Shown one piece after another: positions 37,341 to 45,294 of a stretch of DNA of 64,000 nt (position 1 is its first letter; the number at the start of each line of letters is the position of its first letter). This DNA is from Silanimonas sp044377035. GTDB taxonomy: Bacteria > Pseudomonadota > Gammaproteobacteria > Xanthomonadales > Xanthomonadaceae. The notes below the pieces were generated by a model, which did not search any database, was not told the origin of the DNA, and saw only the letters and a program-made list of their open reading frames with translations. The position numbers and the translations under genes are program-made. The stretch spans positions 72,783-136,782 of the forward strand of contig NZ_JBILJW010000009.1 of the NCBI RefSeq assembly GCF_044377035.1. Reading direction: 5' to 3'.

Positions 37341-38336
37341 ATGGCGGAAGTCCTGCTCACCGGAGCCACCGGCTTCGTCGGCCAACACCTGCTGCGCGAA
37401 CTCGTCGCGGCCGGCCACACCGTTCGCGGCGTCTCGCGTTCGGAGTCGGGCGATGCCGCCATCCGCGCCTTGGGCGGCGAGCCCGTCCGCGCCACGCTGG
37501 GCGAGGAGCGGCCCGCTGAATGGGCCCTCCTGCAGGCAGCGGTCGAAGGCTGCGAAGCGATCTTCCACACCGCGGCGGACACCACCCAGTGGCGGCCGCA
37601 CAACCCGATCCAGACGCGCACCAACGTGCGCGGGGCCGAACTGTTGCTGCGCGCGGCGGAAGCCGCCGGCATCCGGCGCTTCCTCCACACCAGCTCGGTC
37701 TCGGCGTACTCGCACCTCGTCCACGGCGTGCTGCGCGAGGACGTGCCGCAGCGCGGCGGCGAGAGCTGGGTGAACTACGAGCGCACCAAGTTCCTGGCCG
37801 AGCAGGCCGTGCGCGGTTCACGCGTGCCGTGGGTGGTCTTCCAGCCCTCCCACATCCTCGGCCCCGGCGACACCCGCAACTGGGCGCGACTGATCCTGCT
37901 GGTCGACCAGGGCAAGCTGCCCGGCGCCCCACCCGGCTCCGGCGCCTTCGCGGATGTGCGCGAGATCGCCCGGGCCCAGGTGCGTGCTTTCGAGGACGGC
38001 ATCGAGGGCGAGACCTTCCTGCTCGGCGGCGCACACGCGAGCTTCGTCGACCTGATCGGCATGATCGGCGAGCGCCTTGGCCGCAAGGCGCCCACTCGCG
38101 CCACGCCGGCCTGGGTGCTGAAGTCGGTGGCCTGGGCCAGCGACACCCTCTCTCGGGTCACCGGCAAGATGCCGGACATCACCCCGGAGGCCGCAGTGTT
38201 CCCCTGCCACGACCTGCAGGTCGACTCGTCGAAGGCCATGGCCCGGCTGGGCTACCGCGAGACCCCGCTGCCCGAGCTGCTGGACGCCACCATCGCCAGC
38301 CTGCGCGAGGCCGGCCTGCTCCGCGGCAGGGCCTGA
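37341..38336 (+). CDS. NAD-dependent epimerase/dehydratase (extended SDR)
   Basis: 331 residues. Glycine motif 'LTGATGFVGQHLL' for NAD(P), catalytic region 'HTSSVSAYS' and 'YERTK' (Tyr/Lys), and a long C-terminal substrate domain. It fits extended short-chain dehydrogenases such as dihydroflavonol-4-reductase-like or sugar epimerases; the substrate is unknown. Directly upstream of parA with a 113-base gap. Confidence 0.9.
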   Translation: MAEVLLTGATGFVGQHLLRELVAAGHTVRGVSRSESGDAAIRALGGEPVRATLGEERPAEWALLQAAVEGCEAIFHTAADTTQWRPHNPIQTRTNVRGAELLLRAAEAAGIRRFLHTSSVSAYSHLVHGVLREDVPQRGGESWVNYERTKFLAEQAVRGSRVPWVVFQPSHILGPGDTRNWARLILLVDQGKLPGAPPGSGAFADVREIARAQVRAFEDGIEGETFLLGGAHASFVDLIGMIGERLGRKAPTRATPAWVLKSVAWASDTLSRVTGKMPDITPEAAVFPCHDLQVDSSKAMARLGYRETPLPELLDATIASLREAGLLRGRA

Positions 38337-38409
38337 CGCCGGCCCTGATCCGGCGGCCAGCCTCACCCGAGCCGGGGCTCCGGGGCGCTGTGGCATCATC
38401 CACGGCCTT

Positions 38410-38428
38410 GCCGGCCCCTCGGGCCGGC
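38410..38428. repeat. perfect 8-bp hairpin in the parA leader
   Basis: GCCGGCCC (38410-38417), loop CTC, GGGCCGGC (38421-38428), 21 bases before the parA ATG. The stem is very GC-rich. It has no T-tract, so a simple terminator is unlikely; an effect on parA translation or a protein-binding palindrome is possible. Confidence 0.4.
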
Positions 38429-38449
38429 TGCACGGAACCCGCGTCCCGC

Positions 38450-39235
38450 ATGGCCCGCATCCTCGCAATCGCCAACCAGAAAGGCGGCGTCGGCAAGACG
38501 ACGACGGCCGTCAACCTGGCCGCCGCCCTCGCCACCACCCCGCGCCGCGTGCTGCTGGTCGACCTCGACCCGCAGGGCAACGCCACCATGGCCTCGGGCG
38601 TCGACAAGCGCGAGCTCGAGGCCTCGATGTGCGAAGTGCTGTTCGAAGAGGCAACCGCGGACGCCGCGATCGTCAAGACGCAGGAAGGCTACGACCTGCT
38701 GCCCACGAATATCGACCTGACGGCGGCCGAGATCCGCCTGATGGACGAGTCGCAGCGCGAGCAGCGGCTGAAGAACGCACTCGACACGGTGCGCGACCGC
38801 TACGACTACATCCTGATCGACTGCCCGCCCTCGCTCTCGCTGCTGACGCTCAACGCACTGGCCGCCGCCGACGGCGTGATCGTGCCGATGCAGTGCGAGT
38901 ACTTCGCGTTGGAAGGGCTGTCGGCGCTGGTCAACACCATCAATGCGCTGAAGCAGAAGCTCAACCCGGCGCTCGAGATCAGCGGCATCGTCCGCACCAT
39001 GTACGACGTGCGCAACAACCTCGCCAGCGCCGTGTCGAACGAGCTCACCGAGCACTTCGGCGACAAGGTCTTCCGCTCGATCGTGCCGCGCAACGTGCGC
39101 CTCGCCGAAGCGCCGTCGCATGGCCGCAGCATCATCGGGTATGACCGTTCCTCACGGGGCGGCATCGCCTACCTCGGGCTGGCGGGCGAGATCGTCCGCG
39201 GCGAGAAGAAGCTGGCCAAGGAGGCCGCGCGATGA
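38450..39235 (+). CDS. parA: chromosome partitioning ATPase ParA
   Basis: 261 residues. The deviant Walker A 'NQKGGVGKTTTA' (9-20), 'DLDPQGNATM' (A-prime) and 'DCPPSLSLLTLNAL' (Walker B) identify a chromosomal ParA. It forms nucleoid-bound gradients that move ParB-parS complexes. Start ATG 38450 follows the GC-rich hairpin. Stop and parB start overlap (ATGA), so the pair is coupled. Confidence 0.97.
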   Translation: MARILAIANQKGGVGKTTTAVNLAAALATTPRRVLLVDLDPQGNATMASGVDKRELEASMCEVLFEEATADAAIVKTQEGYDLLPTNIDLTAAEIRLMDESQREQRLKNALDTVRDRYDYILIDCPPSLSLLTLNALAAADGVIVPMQCEYFALEGLSALVNTINALKQKLNPALEISGIVRTMYDVRNNLASAVSNELTEHFGDKVFRSIVPRNVRLAEAPSHGRSIIGYDRSSRGGIAYLGLAGEIVRGEKKLAKEAAR

Positions 39236-40128
39236 GCACGAAAGCACGCGGCCTCGGTCGCGGCCTCGATGCCCTGCTGGGCACTGGCAACAAGGGCGCG
39301 AAGGCCGACGAGCCGGCGCCGGGCGATGTCCTGAAGACGCTGCCGATCGGCCAGATGCAGGCCGGCAAGTACCAGCCGCGCCAGCACTTCGACGGTTCGG
39401 CACTCGATGAGCTCGCGGAGTCGATCAAGGCCCAGGGCGTGATCCAGCCGATCCTCGTGCGCTCGGTGGGCAAGGACCGCTACGAGATCATCGCCGGCGA
39501 GCGCCGCTGGCGCGCCGCCGAGCGCGCGGGCCTCGCCGAGGTGCCGGTGGTGCTGCGCAAGGTCGACGACCGCGCCGTCATCGCCATGGCGCTGATCGAG
39601 AACATCCAGCGCGAAGACCTCAACCCGCTCGAGGAAGCGCAGGCCCTGGCCCGCCTGATCGACGAATTCGCCCTCACGCACCAGCAGGCCGCCGAGGCCG
39701 TGGGCCGCTCGCGCGCCGCTGTGTCGAACCTGCTGCGCCTGCTCGAGCTGCCGGAGGCTATCCGCGCCCTCGTCGACGCCCGCAAGCTGGAGATGGGCCA
39801 CGCCCGCGCCCTGCTGACGCTCAACCCGCAGGCCGCCATCGCGCTGGCCCAGCAGGCGGCCGAGGAAGGCTGGAGCGTGCGCGAGGTGGAACGTCGCGCC
39901 CACGAACTCGCCGCCGGCAAGCTGCCGGAGACGAAGCCCGGCAAGAAGCCCGCGGTGAAGCGCGACGCCGATGTCGCCCAGCTCGAACGCGAGCTCGGCG
40001 AACTGCTGGGCACGAAGGTGGAAGTGAAATCCGGCCGTGGCGGCAAAGGCCAGCTGGTGCTGCACTTCCACGGCAACGAAACGCTCGAGGGTCTGCTCGA
40101 GCGGCTGCGCGGCCGCAGCGAGGCCTGA
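39232..40128 (+). CDS. parB: chromosome partitioning protein ParB
   Basis: 298 residues. N-terminal 'RGLGRGLDALLG', then the CTP-binding 'AGKYQPRQHFD', 'GERRWRAAERAGL', and 'ENIQREDLNPLEEAQA'; the helix-turn-helix 'HQQAAEAVGRSRAAVSNLLR' follows. The C-terminal 'VLHFHGNETLEGLLERL' is the dimer domain. ParB binds parS and spreads on DNA. I saw no parS consensus (TGTTTCACGTGAAACA) in the window. Confidence 0.97.
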   Translation: MSTKARGLGRGLDALLGTGNKGAKADEPAPGDVLKTLPIGQMQAGKYQPRQHFDGSALDELAESIKAQGVIQPILVRSVGKDRYEIIAGERRWRAAERAGLAEVPVVLRKVDDRAVIAMALIENIQREDLNPLEEAQALARLIDEFALTHQQAAEAVGRSRAAVSNLLRLLELPEAIRALVDARKLEMGHARALLTLNPQAAIALAQQAAEEGWSVREVERRAHELAAGKLPETKPGKKPAVKRDADVAQLERELGELLGTKVEVKSGRGGKGQLVLHFHGNETLEGLLERLRGRSEA

Positions 40129-40140
40129 CCTCGGCCGGCG

Positions 40141-41682
40141 CTAGCGCCGGCCACCGATCAGCACGACCAGCACCGCGACGACGGCCGCGGCACCGTGCCA
40201 TAGCACCGTGGCCTGCGGATGGACGAAGGGGCTGAAGACGGGCGCGCCGTTGAGCGCGAGGTAGGCGCCCAGCACGTAGAGCAGTTCCGCCGTCCGCGCA
40301 TTGCCGGTGAGGCGTGCCAGCCCGAACCCGCACGCGGCGACGCTGAGCGCCGCCGCCGCCACGGCGAACGCGTGTTCCGGGGAGACGATCAGGCTGGGCA
40401 GGGACAGGCCCAGCGCCAGCAGGCTCGCGGCCGTCAGGCGCGCCGCCCGCAACTGGCCGCGCCGCCGCTCCCCGGACGCGAGCAGGTCGGCGGTGCCGCA
40501 TTCGTCGTCGCGCAGCAGCGCACGGGCGAAGTAGGGCAGGCCGAGCGCGAGGGCGACCAGCCACGCGGCATGGCGGCCTTCGCCCGGCGCACCGAACTGC
40601 GCGCCCAATGCGCCGAGGGCGAACAGCCACCACCACGCGCCGCGAGGGCGCAGGGCCAGGCGCAGCTCCGCCGCCACCAGACGGCCGAACGCGACACCTT
40701 CGAGCGGCTTCAGCAGGCGATCCAGCCAGCGCAAGCGCCAACCGGCCTGCGAGGCAGCGTCCACGCGCTGTCGTGGCCGGCTCGCCGCCCAGTTCACCAG
40801 CGGCGTGGCCGCCAACGCGAGGCCCAGTGCGAGGAACAAGAGGGCCAAGCGCGACGCCACAGCGCTCGTGTCCGGGTGCCAGGCCTCCCACGGGAAACGC
40901 GCCGTGGGATCGTCCTCGCCGGAGCCGCCGATCTGGAAGTTGTTCGAGACCAGGTCCGGCCGGGTCGCAGCCACCACCGGCAGGATGTCGGTGCGCATCA
41001 CGGTGATGCCGGGCACGTCGGTCAGCAGCACGGTCGGGGCGTCCGGCACGGGGTGCGCGAGGTCGCCCTCCGACATGCCGGCAGGGCCCACGACCAGCAG
41101 CGTGATCCACACGAAGAAATACAGCACGTTGCCGGCCGTCGCGCGCAGCCAGGGCAACAGGTCGAACCAGACGATGCAGGCCGCCGTCACCGCCATCGCC
41201 GGCAGCGTGAGCAACAGCAGCGGCTTCAGCAGTTCCCACGGGGCGAACACCGCCACCTCGCCGCGCACCCACTGGCCGACGAGGCCGGTGAGGGCCATCG
41301 CAGCGATGTAGAGCGCGAACACCGCCATCAGGCCCATGAACTTCGCCACGAGATACCCGGCGCGGGTCATCGGCGTCGCCATCAACACTTCCCATCCGCG
41401 GCTGTCGATGTCCTGCGCGATGCTGCCGCGCGCGGCGTAGAAGCCGAACAGCGTCAGCAGGGTCGAGGCGCACAGCGCCATCACCATGCCCACCCACGCA
41501 CTCGAGTACCAAGCGCGCCCTTCACCGACGGTGACGCGCATGCCGTTGCTGCTGCCCGCTTCGGGCAGGCAGAGCCAAGCGCCCGCCACGAGCAGGGCCA
41601 GCACCCACCAGAAGCGCGGCTGGCGGGTGCGCTGGCGCAGGTCCGCGAGGCTGATCGCGGCGAGGCGGCGCAGGGCGTCCAT
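40141..41682 (-). CDS. ABC-2-type transporter permease
   Basis: 513 residues. About 10-12 hydrophobic segments in two blocks, separated by a long charged middle (about 215-345) that includes 'GMSEGDLAHPVPDAPTVLL' and lies outside the membrane. 'SIAQDIDSRGWEVLMATPM' after the second helix is typical of ABC-2 permeases. It works with the ATPase gene whose last base it shares. Substrate unknown. Confidence 0.85.
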   Translation of the reverse strand: MDALRRLAAISLADLRQRTRQPRFWWVLALLVAGAWLCLPEAGSSNGMRVTVGEGRAWYSSAWVGMVMALCASTLLTLFGFYAARGSIAQDIDSRGWEVLMATPMTRAGYLVAKFMGLMAVFALYIAAMALTGLVGQWVRGEVAVFAPWELLKPLLLLTLPAMAVTAACIVWFDLLPWLRATAGNVLYFFVWITLLVVGPAGMSEGDLAHPVPDAPTVLLTDVPGITVMRTDILPVVAATRPDLVSNNFQIGGSGEDDPTARFPWEAWHPDTSAVASRLALLFLALGLALAATPLVNWAASRPRQRVDAASQAGWRLRWLDRLLKPLEGVAFGRLVAAELRLALRPRGAWWWLFALGALGAQFGAPGEGRHAAWLVALALGLPYFARALLRDDECGTADLLASGERRRGQLRAARLTAASLLALGLSLPSLIVSPEHAFAVAAAALSVAACGFGLARLTGNARTAELLYVLGAYLALNGAPVFSPFVHPQATVLWHGAAAVVAVLVVLIGGRR

Positions 41683-42563
41683 CAGGCCGCGTCCGCGAGG
41701 TGCAGGCAGGCGAGGTAGGCGTCTTCCAGCGCAGGGGCGATCGCTTCGGCCGCGGGCTGCGGCGCGGCGCGGGCGATGACGTGCACACGCAGCCCGCCAT
41801 CGGCGCGCTCCACATGGCTCACCGGATGGCGCTCACGCAGGGCGGGCAATTCGCTGTCGCCAATCGTGCAGCGCCACACCTGGCCCATGGCGCGGGCGAT
41901 CAGCTCGCCCGGCGTGACGTGGGCCAACAGGCGGCCACTGCGCATCACGGCGATGCGGTCGGCACTGGAATCGACGTCGCTGACGATATGGGTGGAGAGG
42001 ATGACCAGTCGGTCGGCCGCCAGCTCGGTGAGGATCTGGCGGAATCGGAGGCGCTCCTCGGGGTCGAGGCCCACCGTCGGTTCGTCGACGATGAGCAGGC
42101 GCGGTTCGTTGAGCAGGGCCTGGGCGATGCCCGCGCGCTGGCGCATGCCGCCGGAAAAATCGCCGAGCCGTCGATCGGCGGCATGGGCCAGGCCCACGGC
42201 GGCGAGGCAGGCCTCGATCCGCTCGTCGCCCCGGCGGCGGTCCAGGCCTTTCACCGCGGCGAGGTAGGCGAGGAACTCGCGCGCGCTCAGGGCCGGGTAG
42301 ACGCCGAATTCCTGCGGCAGGTAGCCGAGTTCCCGGCGAAGCGCGTTCGGATCGCGGGCGATGTCGACGCCGTTCCAGGTGATCCGTCCGCGGGTGGGCT
42401 TGGCCAAGGTGGCCAGAAGGCGCATCAGCGTCGACTTGCCCGCGCCGTTCGGCCCGAGCAGGCCGAGGATGCCGGCGCCCTGCTGCAGCTGCAGGGCATG
42501 CAGGGTGTCGGGCTTGCGCCCGTAGCGGAACGAGACCTCGTCCAGCCGCAGTTCGACGGTCAT
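41682..42563 (-). CDS. ABC transporter ATP-binding protein (ABC-2 export type)
   Basis: 293 residues. Walker A 'LLGPNGAGKSTLM', Q-loop 'GYLPQEFGVYP', signature 'DFSGGMRQRAGIAQAL', Walker B 'LLIVDEPTVGLDPEE', H-loop 'ILSTHIVSD'. An extra about 70-residue C-terminal domain is typical of ABC-2 drug or polymer exporters. It is encoded right upstream of its permease on the same strand, with a 1-base overlap. Confidence 0.93.
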   Translation of the reverse strand: MTVELRLDEVSFRYGRKPDTLHALQLQQGAGILGLLGPNGAGKSTLMRLLATLAKPTRGRITWNGVDIARDPNALRRELGYLPQEFGVYPALSAREFLAYLAAVKGLDRRRGDERIEACLAAVGLAHAADRRLGDFSGGMRQRAGIAQALLNEPRLLIVDEPTVGLDPEERLRFRQILTELAADRLVILSTHIVSDVDSSADRIAVMRSGRLLAHVTPGELIARAMGQVWRCTIGDSELPALRERHPVSHVERADGGLRVHVIARAAPQPAAEAIAPALEDAYLACLHLADAA

Positions 42564-42667
42564 CAGCCATCTCGGGATCAGGGAGAGCCAGTGTCGGCGG
42601 CGCCCAGGTGCTCGCGAAACCGCCGGCGGTCACCGTGACCTTCGGCGGGGAGCTCGTGTGGCCCGGC

Positions 42668-43423
42668 TCAGGTCCAGTCGACCACGCCGAACTCGTCGAG
42701 CAACTCGTCGCAGAGCACGGCCCACTCGTTGGCCACCGCGCTGTTCGACGGGTTCCGCCATACCGGCTTCTTCGCCGCCAGCGCGTCGGCCACGGCGATG
42801 GCGCGACGCAGGTGCGGCGTGCGCACCTTGAACTGCTGCATCAGGCGCTGCGCGGTGGTGGCGTGCTGCTTCGCGCGCGGGTTGATGGCGTTGATGACGA
42901 ACTCGGCCGGCGCGAGGTTCGGGTTCATGTGTTCGGAAATCGACACCGCCTCGGCCAGCAGCGAGGCCACGCCGTCGACGGCATAGCTCTCGGGCTGCAG
43001 CGGGATGACGAGGCGCTGCGAGGCGGCCAGCGCGGCGGTGAGGCGCAGGCCGATGGCCGGCGCGGTGTCGATGACGATGACGCTGAACTCCTTGTTGAGC
43101 GTCTTCAGGTGGCCGATGGCGGTGAAGGCCTGCGAGAGCTGGCCGCGGTCGGTGGCGTTGAGCGCGGCGGTCGCCGGCAGCACGTGGATGTTCGGATCGA
43201 CCCCCTGCATCGGGACCGGCACCCCGTCGGCCGAGAACAGGCGCTCGGCGCCGTCGGCCTTCAGGGCCTTGCCGCGGTCGGCCAGCGTGCCGGTGAGGTT
43301 GCCCTGGGCGTCGAAATCGACCGCCAGCACCTTGTTGCCCCGCTCCGCGGCCCGGAAGGCCAGGTGCGCGGCCAGCGAGGTCTTGCCCACGCCGCCCTTG
43401 TGGTTCGCCACCGTCACGATCAT
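42668..43423 (-). CDS. ParA/MinD-family ATPase, orphan
   Basis: 251 residues. Deviant Walker A 'NHKGGVGKTSLA' near residue 8-19, 'VDFDAQGNLTGTL' (A-prime), 'VIDTAPAIGLRL' (Walker B). No ParB partner is adjacent, unlike the 38450 gene. Such orphan ParA proteins position chemotaxis arrays, carboxysomes or other cargo. C-terminal region 'RRAIAVADALAAKKPVW' is reminiscent of plasmid-type ParA/VirC1 proteins. Start ATG 43423; GGAG is not far upstream. Divergent from rpmB. Confidence 0.9.
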   Translation of the reverse strand: MIVTVANHKGGVGKTSLAAHLAFRAAERGNKVLAVDFDAQGNLTGTLADRGKALKADGAERLFSADGVPVPMQGVDPNIHVLPATAALNATDRGQLSQAFTAIGHLKTLNKEFSVIVIDTAPAIGLRLTAALAASQRLVIPLQPESYAVDGVASLLAEAVSISEHMNPNLAPAEFVINAINPRAKQHATTAQRLMQQFKVRTPHLRRAIAVADALAAKKPVWRNPSNSAVANEWAVLCDELLDEFGVVDWT

Positions 43424-43522
43424 GCGGTTCTCCCCGGTTCCGTCCAGCCCGAGTGTCGGCGGGATGGGCCCGGGGTGGCAACGGTGCGCCGCCCGGCCGC
43501 CTGAACGCCCCGTCCACCGGAC

Positions 43523-43551
43523 TTGTCCACAGGCCGGGACGCTGGCATAGT
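43523..43551 (+). promoter_or_regulatory. candidate sigma-70 promoter of rpmB-rpmG
   Basis: TTGTCC at 43523-43528 and CATAGT at 43546-43551 are separated by 17 bases. Each matches four of six bases of the consensus. It is about 165 bases before rpmB. The rest of the intergenic region 43424-43714 holds nothing else I can identify. Confidence 0.5.
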
Positions 43552-43714
43552 GCGCGGCTCCCTGCGTCCGCCCGTCGGCCGCAAGGGGATGCACCGTCCC
43601 GCCCACGCGGGACCTTCCGCCCCATCGCCTTCAAGGGCACGGCCTCCGGGCCGCGGGGCGGGCCGAAGCCACCCAGGCAATGGGCGGCACCCACGCAGCA
43701 CCCAGGAGAGCCTT

Positions 43715-43951
43715 ATGGGCCGCAAGTGTCAGCTGACCGGCAAGAGCGTCATGTCGGGCAACAACGTTTCGCACGCGAACAACAAGACCCGCCGTACCTT
43801 TTCGGCGAACATCCACGAACGCCGCTTCTGGGTTGCCAGCGAGAACCGCTGGGTGAAGCTCAAGATTTCGGCGAACGCCCTGCGCACGATCGACAAGAAC
43901 GGCATCGACGCCGTCCTCGCCGAGCTCCGCGCCTCCGGCGTCAAGGTCTAA
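43715..43951 (+). CDS. rpmB: 50S ribosomal protein L28
   Basis: 78 residues. 'MGRKCQLTGKSVMSGNNVSHANNKTR' start region is typical, with 'RTFSANIHERRFWVASENRW' and 'VKLKISANALRTIDKNGID' after it. The upstream AGGAGAG four bases before the ATG fixes the start. Immediately followed by rpmG, as in most gammaproteobacteria. Confidence 0.97.
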   Translation: MGRKCQLTGKSVMSGNNVSHANNKTRRTFSANIHERRFWVASENRWVKLKISANALRTIDKNGIDAVLAELRASGVKV

Positions 43952-43963
43952 GGGAGAACCACC

Positions 43964-44128
43964 ATGGCTTCGAAGCGCGACAAGATCCGTCTGGTGTCGA
44001 CGGCCGGTACCGGCCACTTCTACACCACCGACAAGAACAAGAAGACGATGACCGGCAAGTTCGAGATCAAGAAGTACGATCCGACGATCCGCAAGCACGT
44101 CGCCTACAAGGAAGCGAAGATCAAGTAA
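43964..44128 (+). CDS. rpmG: 50S ribosomal protein L33
   Basis: 54 residues, the normal length: begins MASKRDKIRLVSTAGTGHFY, continues with 'TTDKNKKTM' and ends 'KKYDPTIRKHVAYKEAKIK'. It is a non-zinc L33 without the CxxC pairs. ATG 43964 follows GGGAGAACC. Twelve bases after the rpmB stop, so co-transcribed. Confidence 0.97.
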   Translation: MASKRDKIRLVSTAGTGHFYTTDKNKKTMTGKFEIKKYDPTIRKHVAYKEAKIK

Positions 44129-44155
44129 GCCCTCGGCCGAACGATCCGCTCCACG

Positions 44156-44182
44156 AAAAACCCGCCGAGAGGCGGGTTTTTT
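44156..44182. terminator. bidirectional intrinsic terminator after rpmG
   Basis: Stem CCCGCC-gaga-GGCGGG (44161-44176) with AAAAA before and TTTTTT after, so it works for rpmB-rpmG on the plus strand and for the diguanylate cyclase gene (44189-45208) on the minus strand. Confidence 0.92.
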
Positions 44183-44188
44183 GTTGCC

Positions 44189-45208
44189 TCAGCCCGGGGC
44201 CACCACCACCCGGTTCCGGCCGCCGCGCTTCGCCTCGTAGAGCGCCTCGTCGGCGCGCTGCAGGGCGGCTTCCGGGGCCTCCGAGCCCTGCCACCACGCC
44301 GCCACGCCGACGCTGATCGTCACCTCGCCCGGCCCAAGCCCATCGCCACCGGCGGCGATCGCGCTTCGCAAGGCTTCGGCGAGCAGCCCGAGCTGGGCGG
44401 GATCGCGCCCACTCACCAGCACGGCGAACTCCTCGCCGCCGTAGCGGTAGAGCTTGGCGCGGCCGCGCTCCGCCTCCGACTGCAGCGCGCGTTGCAACGT
44501 GCTGGCCACCGCCATCAATACGCGGTCGCCCTCGAGGTGGCCGCGTTGGTCGTTGATGGCCTTGAAGTGATCGACGTCGGCCAGCAGCACGCCGAGGCGC
44601 GTGGCTTCGGCACGCGGCGCGACACGCCGCGCCATCGCCTCGTTGAATCGGCGGCGATTGAAGCAGCCGGTCAGGCCGTCGCGGTCGCCGACCTCGCGGA
44701 GCATCACGCCGGCGCGCTCCTCCAGCAGCGCGTAGGTGGTGACGAAGCACACCATCAGGCCGTAGACGCTGGCGAAACGCACGACGTCGATCGGAGCGAT
44801 CTGCAACATCGCGACGCCGCAGACGAACAGGCCAAAGACCAGCATCGCGACCATCGCGCGCCAGGCTGGCAGCAGGAACACGACGACCACCGGGAACAGG
44901 AAGCCCCAGTAGTGCAGCGGGCGCTCGTGCCACCAGCCGAAGCCGATGGCGAACACGATGAGGCCGAGGATCACGCCGAAGAAGGCCATGGTGCCGGCAC
45001 GCCTTGGCAGCCAGAGCAGGCCCAGCAGGCTCGTGGCATTGAGCGTGAAAACGATCCAGGCCAGCCGCGCGGTGTCGGTCAGGCCCAACGAGGTGTTGAG
45101 CAGGCCGAGCGCGAGCATCAGGGTCGACATCAGGGCGACCAGCACCAGCGCCACGCGCCAGCGCAGCGTCTCGCGGGTCTCGGCGTAGCTGGGCCGCGTG
45201 GTCGACAT
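44189..45208 (-). CDS. six-helix membrane diguanylate cyclase (GGEEF)
   Basis: 339 residues. About six transmembrane helices (20-170) form the input, followed by GGDEF domain: 'DVDHFKAINDQRGH', GGEEF at 257-261. No RxxD I-site. It should make c-di-GMP at the inner membrane. Unlike the periplasmic-sensor cyclases, it has no signal peptide or soluble sensor. ATG at 45208. Confidence 0.9.
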   Translation of the reverse strand: MSTTRPSYAETRETLRWRVALVLVALMSTLMLALGLLNTSLGLTDTARLAWIVFTLNATSLLGLLWLPRRAGTMAFFGVILGLIVFAIGFGWWHERPLHYWGFLFPVVVVFLLPAWRAMVAMLVFGLFVCGVAMLQIAPIDVVRFASVYGLMVCFVTTYALLEERAGVMLREVGDRDGLTGCFNRRRFNEAMARRVAPRAEATRLGVLLADVDHFKAINDQRGHLEGDRVLMAVASTLQRALQSEAERGRAKLYRYGGEEFAVLVSGRDPAQLGLLAEALRSAIAAGGDGLGPGEVTISVGVAAWWQGSEAPEAALQRADEALYEAKRGGRNRVVVAPG

Positions 45209-45243
45209 GCCCTCTCCCCAGGGTGCCCACCAGCCTAAACGAG

Positions 45244-45268
45244 CACGGCGCCCCGTGGGGGCGCCGTG
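45244..45268 (-). terminator. terminator-like hairpin after the MFS gene
   Basis: Eleven-base perfect stem (CACGGCGCCCC / GGGGCGCCGTG) with a 3-base loop. On the minus strand it lies about 27 bases past the stop of the MFS gene at 45295 and is followed by a modest CTCGTTTAG tract. Strong stem, weak U-run. Confidence 0.6.
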
Positions 45269-45294
45269 TCCGGGCGATCACCGGTTTTGACGAC

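Noticed and set aside
38337..40140. A parS site near parAB
   Set aside because: No TGTTTCACGTGAAACA-like palindrome was found here or elsewhere in the window.
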